Assembly: GCA_016841185.1 (NCBI GenBank) | Contig: JAENZQ010000033.1 | Location: forward strand, 1 to 34,068 | Origin: Anaerovorax odorimutans | GTDB lineage: Bacteria > Bacillota > Clostridia > Peptostreptococcales > JAAYPU01 | Length of the DNA stretch: 34,068 nucleotides | Direction of reading: 5' to 3' | The notes under the pieces: generated by a model | Databases searched by the model: none | What the model was told of the DNA's origin: nothing | The model's input: the letters and a program-made list of their open reading frames with translations, nothing else | Shown: positions 17,421 to 24,065 of the stretch, in pieces | How positions within the stretch are numbered: position 1 is the stretch's first letter | Layout of the letters: every line of letters starts with the position of its first letter | Made by a program: the position numbers and the translations under genes

Positions 17421-17783
17421 ATGACATATAAGGCAATTATTACTAAAATCGGAGCGTTAGCATTGGATTTCTTATCTGACCGTATCCTTGTTATTTTCAA
17501 TGAAAATGCTCCTGAAGATTTAGCTGAGATCTCTGTGCTTCATACCATAGAGAAAGTACCCCGTGATATTCGTGAAGGAGATGTATTTATCATTTCAAAT
17601 AAAGAATATCCTGTAACAGCAGTTGGGGATGAAGCAAATAAAACATTTAAATCAATGGGGCACTGCACTTTAAAATTTACAGGATCACGAAAGGCAGACC
17701 TTCCCGGGTATATCGTATTAAAAGGAGATGAAATACCCGATATTCATATCGGTGATACTATTGAAGTTAAATATAATTTATAA
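17421..17783 (+). CDS. srlB: PTS glucitol/sorbitol-type EIIA component
   Basis: The protein is 120 aa from ATG 17421, with GGAGG at 17411-17415; the frame is open further upstream but lacks a matching site and overlaps EIIBC. It matches the EIIA-Gut family, with the phosphorylated histidine likely H41 (ISVLHTIEK) and a C-terminal beta-rich region ending HIGDTIEVKYN. It receives phosphate from HPr and gives it to the EIIB cysteine. The gene is 15 bp before the SAF-domain oxidoreductase. With EIIC and EIIBC it makes a full permease. Confidence 0.92.
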   Translation: MTYKAIITKIGALALDFLSDRILVIFNENAPEDLAEISVLHTIEKVPRDIREGDVFIISNKEYPVTAVGDEANKTFKSMGHCTLKFTGSRKADLPGYIVLKGDEIPDIHIGDTIEVKYNL

Positions 17784-17798
17784 ATTGGAGTTGATTAT

Positions 17799-19088
17799 AT
17801 GATTGGCATAAATAACAGACTGCTACATTTAGAAGAACAGGGGGAAAAAATATTAGCAGGAATCGTAGGAGCGGGACAGATGGGAAAAGGTATGGTTAGC
17901 CAGATGGTGCTGATGAAAGGGTTGAAGCCGGCTGCCGTTGTGGATATTGATATAAATTGTGCTATTAATGCCTATAAAAATGCAGGTCTTACGGAGGATG
18001 ACTTCAAAATAGTCGATACCCCTGCTAAAGCGAATCTATGGATTGAAAGAGGAAAATATATTGTTTCTGAGAATGCTGAAGTTGTAACCAAAACCGACAG
18101 GATCGACGTAGCAGTAGATGCGACAGGGGTCCCTGAAGTAGGAGCCAAAGTTGCTTTGGATTCTATTTTTAACAAAAAACATATAGTTATGCTCAATGTT
18201 GAAACGGACATTGTAATAGGTCCGATTTTAAAAAAATTAGCCGATAGTGCAAATGTTGTATATACAGGTTCCGCCGGTGATGAACCGGGAGCAGTAAAAG
18301 AATTGTATGATTTTGCTGATTCATTGGGATTTGATGTTCTTGTTATCGGAAAAGGGAAAAACAATACTTTGGATTATGACTGCAATCCCGACTCAGTATC
18401 AGAAGAAGCAACGCGCAGAGGAGTCAGCCCTAAGATGCTGACCTCTTTCAAGGATGGGACCAAAACAATGGTGGAACTGACTGCTATGTCCAATGCAACC
18501 GGCTATACGGCTGATGTAAGAGGAGGCCATGGTGCATCAGGTAAGGTAGAGGATTTGACCAGAATATTAAGACTAAAAGAAGAAGGAGGGATACTGAACA
18601 AATACAAGGTCGTTGATTTCATTAACGGAGTTGCACCCGGCGTATTTGTTATAGTATCCAGTAAACTGCCTGAAATCAACCATGAAATGGAATATCTCAG
18701 TATGGGGCCAGGGCCAAATTACGTTCTATACAGGCCCTACCACTTATGCAGCCTTGAGACACCCTTATCAGTAGTAAGAGCGGTATTGGATCAACAACCG
18801 ACCATTGTTCCTATGGGCCCGCCTATATCAGAGACCATTACCGTAGCCAAAAAAGACCTGAAAAGCGGAGAATATTTGGACGGCATTGGAGGGTATACGG
18901 TTTATGGAACTATTGAACGGGCCGATATTACGAGGGAATTAGATGCGCTGCCATTAGGTCTTGTAAATAAGAAAACCAAATTGAGAAGGGATATCCAAAA
19001 AGGAGAACTGATCACTTATGATATGGTCGAACTGGATAAAGATTCACTTATTGTTCAATTAAGAAAATTACAGGATACATTAATGTAG
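17799..19088 (+). CDS. SAF-domain NAD(P)-dependent oxidoreductase (predicted homoserine dehydrogenase-like)
   Basis: The protein is 429 aa. The N-terminus has a Rossmann nucleotide-binding motif (GIVGAGQMGKG, glycines at 24, 26 and 29) and an Asp-rich second strand (VVDID), then a homoserine-dehydrogenase-like middle region (VDVAVDATGVPEVGA-type segment; YTGSAGDEPGA). The C-terminal part, from about residue 350, is a SAF domain (TVAKKDLKSGEYLDGIGGYTVYG). This is the architecture of the predicted homoserine dehydrogenase/SAF group, found next to Gut-type PTS genes in various Firmicutes. Its reaction is not established to my knowledge. Here it is the only dehydrogenase candidate for the imported phosphorylated polyol, so I infer oxidation, perhaps with isomerisation, of that compound. 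It is not a housekeeping homoserine dehydrogenase judging by context. Confidence 0.85.
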   Translation: MIGINNRLLHLEEQGEKILAGIVGAGQMGKGMVSQMVLMKGLKPAAVVDIDINCAINAYKNAGLTEDDFKIVDTPAKANLWIERGKYIVSENAEVVTKTDRIDVAVDATGVPEVGAKVALDSIFNKKHIVMLNVETDIVIGPILKKLADSANVVYTGSAGDEPGAVKELYDFADSLGFDVLVIGKGKNNTLDYDCNPDSVSEEATRRGVSPKMLTSFKDGTKTMVELTAMSNATGYTADVRGGHGASGKVEDLTRILRLKEEGGILNKYKVVDFINGVAPGVFVIVSSKLPEINHEMEYLSMGPGPNYVLYRPYHLCSLETPLSVVRAVLDQQPTIVPMGPPISETITVAKKDLKSGEYLDGIGGYTVYGTIERADITRELDALPLGLVNKKTKLRRDIQKGELITYDMVELDKDSLIVQLRKLQDTLM

Positions 19089-19149
19089 TTGATAACGGAT
19101 ACAGACTTTTCTCAGTTTGTGCCCTCTTTTTGAGGGCACAAGTTATCAA
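19089..19149 (+). other. Compound stem-loop ahead of the lipoate ligase gene
   Basis: Outer arms TTGATAAC (19089-19096) and GTTATCAA (19142-19149) enclose a perfect inner stem TTGTGCCCTC (19117-19126) / GAGGGCACAA (19132-19141) with a T5 loop. The two 3' arms are contiguous and the 5' arms are separated by a 20-nt bulge. The structure ends right against AAGGAGG at 19150-19156, the ribosome binding site of the next gene. It may act on translation or as a partial terminator. Confidence 0.75.
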
Positions 19150-19162
19150 AAGGAGGCTGAAA

Positions 19163-20149
19163 ATGCGTTATTTGATCAATGAATCTTTAGATCCATATTA
19201 TAATTTAGCTCTGGAAGAATTTCTTCTGACAAAGGCGGATGTCAATGAAGACTATTTTATGCTATGGCGCAACAACCCGGCTATCGTTGTAGGAAAGCAC
19301 CAAAATACAATAGAGGAAATCAATCTGAAATATGTAGAAGAAAAAAAAATCCATGTTGTAAGAAGGCTATCCGGCGGAGGAGCGGTCTATCATGATCTTG
19401 GAAATTTAAATTTCACTTTCATTATCAATCATTATTTGGACAATCGGTTTGATTTTAAAAAATTTACTGAGCCTGTTGTCCGTGCTCTTCTAAGAATGGG
19501 TGCCAAAGCATATTTCAATCATAGAAACGACTTGGAAATCGATGGAAAAAAATTTTCCGGAAATGCTCAGTATATAAAAAATGGCAGACTATTACATCAT
19601 GGAACATTGCTGTACAATTCAAAAATAGATACGCTTGTAAAAGCACTTAATGTATCAGATGATAAGATAATATCAAAAGGGATCAAGTCTGTGAAAAGCA
19701 GGGTAACCAATATTGCTGAGCACATAAAAGGAGAAGCAGATATCTTTCAATTCAAGTCAACGCTTTTGGAATATCTACAGGAAGAAATGGGCCCTTTTGA
19801 TGTACTTTCGACAACAAAAGAAGATAAAGTAAAAGCAGAAGAAATTATGAACAACAGATATACAAAATGGGAATGGAATTATGGAGAATCACCGGAATTC
19901 AATAAAAGGAAGAAAAAAAAGCTGGAATATGGAACAGTCGAGGCACTGATAAATGTGTTCGAGGGTTATATTCGTCAGATCAGGTTCTATGGCGATTTTT
20001 TCAATACGAGAGATGTCGAAGAGATAGAATCACTGTTAGAAGGGCAAAGATATGAGGAAAAATCTATCCGTGAAGTTTTATCAAAGATAGAGATTAACAA
20101 ATACTTTATAGGATTTGATCAGCATCAGTTAATAGAGGTTTTATTTTAA
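19163..20149 (+). CDS. lplA: Lipoate-protein ligase A
   Basis: The protein is 328 aa from ATG 19163, placed 6 bp after AAGGAGG. The family signature RRLSGGGAVYHDLGNLNFTF and the lysine-bearing DLEIDGKKFSGNAQ segment for lipoyl-AMP binding are clear. A C-terminal accessory domain (about residues 245-328) is present, as in E. coli LplA. It activates free lipoate with ATP and attaches it to lipoyl domains. Its likely target is the E2 of operon 1 (K43), which explains its presence in a PTS operon. It is the only lipoate gene in the window, so the cell may depend on salvaged lipoate for this pathway. Confidence 0.94.
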   Translation: MRYLINESLDPYYNLALEEFLLTKADVNEDYFMLWRNNPAIVVGKHQNTIEEINLKYVEEKKIHVVRRLSGGGAVYHDLGNLNFTFIINHYLDNRFDFKKFTEPVVRALLRMGAKAYFNHRNDLEIDGKKFSGNAQYIKNGRLLHHGTLLYNSKIDTLVKALNVSDDKIISKGIKSVKSRVTNIAEHIKGEADIFQFKSTLLEYLQEEMGPFDVLSTTKEDKVKAEEIMNNRYTKWEWNYGESPEFNKRKKKKLEYGTVEALINVFEGYIRQIRFYGDFFNTRDVEEIESLLEGQRYEEKSIREVLSKIEINKYFIGFDQHQLIEVLF

Positions 20150-20169
20150 CAGTAAAGGAGAGGTTTAGG

Positions 20170-21897
20170 ATGATAAAAGGAATTGCAGCATCCCCTGGAA
20201 TAGCAATAGGAGAGATATTCATTAAGAAAGAAGATGAAGCTGTAATAGAAAAAACCAAAATCAAGGATGCGGAAAAAGAAATAAAGAAGCTGGAGGAAGC
20301 GGTGAAACAAAGCAAAACTGAACTCCGGGAGATTTATGAAAAGACGCTTAAAAATATAGGTAAAGAAGAAGCTAAAATCTTTGAAGCCCACCAATTGATC
20401 CTCGAAGATCCTGAACTGTTAGGAAAAACAAAGGAAATGATTTCAAAAAATAAAGAGAATGCTGCTTGTGCCCTGAATAAAATAACGGAAGAATTTCTGT
20501 CTGTCTTTGAAGCTATGGGAGAAGGGTATTTAAGAGAGCGGGCGGCGGATTTAAAAGATGTGGTGGAGCGCGTCTCCAGGAAACTTGTGGGAGTTGGCGG
20601 TACTGACTTCAACAGTATAAAAGAAAGAAGTATTATTGTAGCAAGAGATCTGACGCCCTCGGATACGGCTCAAATGGATAAAGAAAAAGTTATTGGATTT
20701 GTGACAGAGACAGGAGGCAGCACTTCACATTCGGCAATTATGGCAAGGACAATGGAAATACCGGCTGTTACAGGGGTAAGTAATATTATGGGTCAAGTGG
20801 AAAATGGCGACTTGATTGTAATGGACGGCACTATTGGAGAAATCTGTATTCGCCCGGATAAAAAAACTTTAGATACATATGAAAAAAGAAAGACAAAATA
20901 TGAAGAAACCAAAAGAAAACTCAAAACAATGATAGGAAAAAAAACCCTAACTCACGACAATCATAAAGTAGAAATTTCATCCAATATCGGAACACCGGAA
21001 GATCTGGAAGGCGTGGTTCTAAATGATGGAGAAGGCATAGGGCTGTTCAGGAGTGAATTTTTATATATGAACAGGCGGGAAGCTCCGGGAGAAGAAGAGC
21101 AATATGAAGCCTATAAAAAAGCCGCTCAGACTATGGAGGGAAAACCTGTTGTAATTCGGACGCTGGATGTAGGAGGAGATAAAGAGATCAGTTATTTATC
21201 CCTTCCGAAGGAAATGAATCCCTTTCTCGGGTATCGTGCGATCCGCGTATGTTTGAGAGAGGTTGAACTGTTTAAAACCCAATTAAGAGCGCTTCTTCGT
21301 TCGAGTGCCCATGGAAATATAAAAATAATGTTTCCTATGATATCAAGCATAGAAGAGGTAAGACGGGCAAAATCAATATTAAAAGATTGCAAAGAAGAAC
21401 TAAGAAAAGAAGGGGCACGATTTGATGAAAGCATTGAAGTGGGAATCATGATAGAAATTCCGGCAGCAGCATTAATATCCGATATGCTATCAAAAGAAGT
21501 AGACTTTTTCAGTATCGGAACCAATGATTTGATTCAATACACCACAGCGGTAGACCGGATGAATAATACGATCAGCAACCTGTATACACCATATCATCCT
21601 GCACTATTGAGGCTGATCAAAATGGTAATCGACAACGGCCATAAAGAAGGAAAATGGGTAGGTATGTGCGGAGAATCGGCAGGAGATTTCAAATTGATTC
21701 CCATATGGTTGGGGATGGGACTGGACGAATTCAGTATGAGTGCCGGATCTATCCTTAGAGCAAGGTGGATCATTAATCAACTTTCCAAAGAAATGATGGA
21801 AAAAGAGGCAGAAAAAGTTCTGGGCATGCTTTCTTCTGAGGAGATAGAGTCTTATCTGCATGAGCTGGCCATAAAAATGGGTATTGATAAAGTATGA
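20170..21897 (+). CDS. ptsI: PTS Enzyme I (phosphoenolpyruvate-protein phosphotransferase)
   Basis: The protein is 575 aa, full length. The N-terminal domain carries the phosphorylated H187 in GGSTSHSAIMARTMEIPAV. The C-terminal PEP-binding barrel has the GIGLFRSEFLYM motif, the VIRTLDVGGDK motif and the active cysteine motif GMCGESAGD. It takes phosphate from PEP and gives it to HPr. ATG 20170 has AAAGGAGAGG upstream and starts 20 bp after lplA. It ends operon 2. Enzyme I usually pairs with ptsH in a general operon; here HPr is 6 kb away at the end of operon 1. Either these are dedicated copies or the organism's only ones. Confidence 0.96.
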   Translation: MIKGIAASPGIAIGEIFIKKEDEAVIEKTKIKDAEKEIKKLEEAVKQSKTELREIYEKTLKNIGKEEAKIFEAHQLILEDPELLGKTKEMISKNKENAACALNKITEEFLSVFEAMGEGYLRERAADLKDVVERVSRKLVGVGGTDFNSIKERSIIVARDLTPSDTAQMDKEKVIGFVTETGGSTSHSAIMARTMEIPAVTGVSNIMGQVENGDLIVMDGTIGEICIRPDKKTLDTYEKRKTKYEETKRKLKTMIGKKTLTHDNHKVEISSNIGTPEDLEGVVLNDGEGIGLFRSEFLYMNRREAPGEEEQYEAYKKAAQTMEGKPVVIRTLDVGGDKEISYLSLPKEMNPFLGYRAIRVCLREVELFKTQLRALLRSSAHGNIKIMFPMISSIEEVRRAKSILKDCKEELRKEGARFDESIEVGIMIEIPAAALISDMLSKEVDFFSIGTNDLIQYTTAVDRMNNTISNLYTPYHPALLRLIKMVIDNGHKEGKWVGMCGESAGDFKLIPIWLGMGLDEFSMSAGSILRARWIINQLSKEMMEKEAEKVLGMLSSEEIESYLHELAIKMGIDKV

Positions 21898-22026
21898 TAG
21901 GAAAATATTATACAATAAGGCTGTTTTAAGATATAAAAGTATGAATCACGTTTTTTCCTATTAATATACCTTATGAGAAAAAAATAGGGTATAATTAAGA
22001 AATAATAAATAAAAGAGGTGTGTGCT

Positions 22027-22350
22027 ATGCAGATTACAAAGATGCAAGCAGAGCTGTTTTGTCTAAATTGTAATAAGGATACGCTTCACGAGGTGACATA
22101 TCTTGGGGAAAATATCGAGAAAATAACTTGTTTAGAGTGTGAGGCTTTTTTGGAAATCGATGAAAAATTAATATTGTCTTCTTATGTAGCAGAAATTTTT
22201 AGCAGAATCAAAACTAAACCTGAAAGAATGAGTAAAGAAAGTAAGGCCGACTTGTCAAAGTTTTTACGGTCAATACCCTTTCGTGTTGTGACAAAACCCT
22301 ATCGGATGATAAAGGAATTTAAAATCATTAAAGATATATCCCATGATTAG
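22027..22350 (+). CDS. Small zinc-ribbon protein of unknown function
   Basis: The protein is 107 aa. The N-terminal half has two CxxC pairs (FCLNCNK and ITCLECEA) that would form a zinc ribbon; the rest is Lys/Arg-rich and ends in helical sequence. I recognise it only as a conserved short Firmicutes-type protein with no assigned role. ATG 22027 is chosen over GTG 22018 because AGAGGTG at 22014-22020 serves as its ribosome binding site. A TATAAT at 21990-21995 suggests its own promoter, without a clear -35. A nucleic-acid-binding role is possible but unproven. Confidence 0.7.
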   Translation: MQITKMQAELFCLNCNKDTLHEVTYLGENIEKITCLECEAFLEIDEKLILSSYVAEIFSRIKTKPERMSKESKADLSKFLRSIPFRVVTKPYRMIKEFKIIKDISHD

Positions 22351-22405
22351 GGTTTGATACGAATATAAATAACATAGGTTTATATACCTTTTATATAGAG
22401 TATAC

Positions 22406-22434
22406 TTAACATACAGGATAAAATGGATTATAAT
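22406..22434 (+). promoter_or_regulatory. Sigma-A promoter for the DUF3842 gene
   Basis: TTAACA (22406-22411), a 17-bp spacer and TATAAT (22429-22434) precede the DUF3842 gene. A second candidate, TTGACT at 22440-22445 with CATGAT at 22463-22468, lies just downstream. Confidence 0.65.
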
Positions 22435-22498
22435 ATAAGTTGACTTATTAAGTATATAGCGGCATGATTAATGATCTTATCAGTAATGGAGTGATGCT

Positions 22499-22921
22499 GT
22501 GAGAATAGCAGTCATTGACGGGCAAGGCGGCGGAATCGGAAAATCTGTTATTGAACAAATTCGGAGAACGATCCATAATGATATTGAAATCATTGCGTTG
22601 GGAACGAATTCCCTTGCGACCTCCAATATGTTCAAAGCAGGAGCCAACGAAGCGGCAACAGGTGAGAATGCCATCAGCGTTACATCTCAGCAAGTAGATA
22701 TTATCGTTGGACCATTGGCAATTATCTTTGCAGACTCTATGTTGGGAGAAATATCCCAGAATATTTCCGGTTCTATTGCAAGAAGCCCTGCTAAAAAAAT
22801 GCTTCTGCCGATGAACAGGTGCGGGGTGATGGTAGCAGGAATTAAAAACAAAGGGATTCAGGATATGATCAATGAAATTGTATATGAAATACAGGAAGAA
22901 ATAAAAAACCGCGAAGGTTGA
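22499..22921 (+). CDS. DUF3842 family protein
   Basis: The protein is 140 aa from GTG 22499, with GGAG 7 bp upstream. The N-terminus RIAVIDGQGGGIGKSVIEQI is the hallmark of DUF3842 and looks like a glycine-rich nucleotide-binding loop. Two cysteine/alanine-rich segments (VDIIVGPLAIIFADSMLGE; MNRCGVMVAGI) follow. No function is established. It is commonly near ECF-transporter and DUF1893 genes, as here. Its stop codon lies in the loop of a strong terminator hairpin, so transcription into the next gene is probably only partial. Confidence 0.85.
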   Translation: MRIAVIDGQGGGIGKSVIEQIRRTIHNDIEIIALGTNSLATSNMFKAGANEAATGENAISVTSQQVDIIVGPLAIIFADSMLGEISQNISGSIARSPAKKMLLPMNRCGVMVAGIKNKGIQDMINEIVYEIQEEIKNREG

Positions 22922-22936
22922 ACCTTCGCGGTTTTT
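22904..22936 (+). terminator. Terminator overlapping the DUF3842 stop codon
   Basis: A stem of about 15 bp (AAAAACCGCGAAGGT 22904-22918 / ACCTTCGCGGTTTTT 22922-22936) has the stop TGA (22919-22921) as its three-base loop and a T tract as its 3' end. It could work in both directions. Confidence 0.9.
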
Positions 22937-22982
22937 AATGCTCATGAATAAAAGACAATAAAACTAATAGGGAGGAATTAAA

Positions 22983-23531
22983 GTGAATGTAAAAAATTTG
23001 GTTTATAGCAGTTTATTTATTGCTTTAGGAGTTCTTATACCTCAGATATTTCATCTTACAGGGGGGCCTGCGTTGGGAGGCATTTTTCTTCCAATGCACT
23101 TTCCTGTTCTTATAGCAGGGTTTTTATGCGGGCCCATAACAGGCTTGGTTACAGGGATCGTATCTCCTTTGCTCAGCAGCGCTGTTACAGGAATGCCTCC
23201 TGTGCCAAGGCTTTGGTTTATGATTGTAGAGCTGGCGGTTTATGGTATTACATCAGGAGTATTGTATTTTAAAATGAAAAAAAACATATTTCTTTCTTTA
23301 GCCGCTGCAATGGTGCTGGGAAGGTTGGCTTATGGCATTGTATTTTTGGTTGTGGTAAACTTGTTTGGAATAACCTTACCTTTTGGATTAGGATTAGCTG
23401 CATCTTTAGCAAAAGGTGTTCCGGGGATATTTTTGCAGATCATTATAATCCCTATTGTGATACGTGCTTTAGAAAGGAGTTCTTTTAATAATGAAGGAAT
23501 TGAAAACAGCAGAAAATCTGTTGAAAAATAA
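22983..23531 (+). CDS. ECF transporter S component
   Basis: The protein is 182 aa from GTG 22983, with GGAGG at 22971-22975. It is very hydrophobic with about six membrane segments and glycine/proline-rich turns (GGPALGGIFLPMHFPVLIAG; GLVTGIVSPLLSSAVTGMPP), as in the substrate-binding S components of energy-coupling factor vitamin and metal transporters. It would dock on a shared EcfA/A'/T module encoded elsewhere. The substrate is not evident; no riboswitch or biosynthesis gene is nearby to indicate one. Its end overlaps the DUF1893 gene by 41 bp, so the two are tightly coupled. Confidence 0.85.
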   Translation: MNVKNLVYSSLFIALGVLIPQIFHLTGGPALGGIFLPMHFPVLIAGFLCGPITGLVTGIVSPLLSSAVTGMPPVPRLWFMIVELAVYGITSGVLYFKMKKNIFLSLAAAMVLGRLAYGIVFLVVVNLFGITLPFGLGLAASLAKGVPGIFLQIIIIPIVIRALERSSFNNEGIENSRKSVEK

Positions 23532-23934
23532 CCGGTATTCATGTGTCATCAGTAATGGAAAAGAGATACTTTATACATCTGTAGAAAAAGGTATAAAGCC
23601 TTTATTGGAATTCTATGATAATAATCAATTTAAAAACAGCAGGCTATATGTTGCCGATAAAATCATTGGTAAAGGAGCAGCTTTTCTTTTGGTTTTATTT
23701 TCTGCCAAAGGTTTGTATACACCTGTCATCAGCGAGAGTGCTTTGGATCTATTACAAAGATACGGTATTGCAGTGAAATATGATAAAATCGTTTCTTATA
23801 TTAAAAACAGGACAGGGGACGGAAGATGTCCTATCGAATCCGCAGTCATCGATGAAGATGACCCTAAAACCGCTTATAATAAAATTGTACAAAAAATCAA
23901 AGAACTTACAAAAGAAATTACAACAGAAAATTAA
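23491..23934 (+). CDS. DUF1893 (TM1506-like, deaminase-fold) protein
   Basis: The protein is 147 aa. It belongs to the DUF1893 family, whose Thermotoga representative TM1506 has a cytidine-deaminase-like fold. Cysteine and glycine-rich motifs are seen at CVISNGKEI, IIGKGAAFLLVL and GRCPIES. No reaction has been assigned. It starts inside the end of the ECF S-component gene with AAAGGAG 11 bp upstream. The coupling suggests it acts on, or senses, the compound the S component binds. Confidence 0.85.
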   Translation: MKELKTAENLLKNNRYSCVISNGKEILYTSVEKGIKPLLEFYDNNQFKNSRLYVADKIIGKGAAFLLVLFSAKGLYTPVISESALDLLQRYGIAVKYDKIVSYIKNRTGDGRCPIESAVIDEDDPKTAYNKIVQKIKELTKEITTEN

Positions 23935-24008
23935 TATAACAAATGAACAATAAATTCTATAGGATGAAAGAAGACTGAGAAAGATATATAGAAAAAGACC
24001 AAATAGAA

Positions 24009-24029
24009 GGACAGGGCTTGTCCCTGTCC
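24009..24029 (-). terminator. Palindromic hairpin between convergent genes
   Basis: GGACAGGG (24009-24016) and CCCTGTCC (24022-24029) form a perfect 8-bp stem with a 5-nt loop. On the minus strand it is followed by a loosely U-rich stretch, so it probably terminates the alaX transcript. On the plus strand it is followed by A-rich sequence. Confidence 0.55.
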
Positions 24030-24065
24030 AAAATAAAAATTGCAGATTATATTTTGGATTATAGA

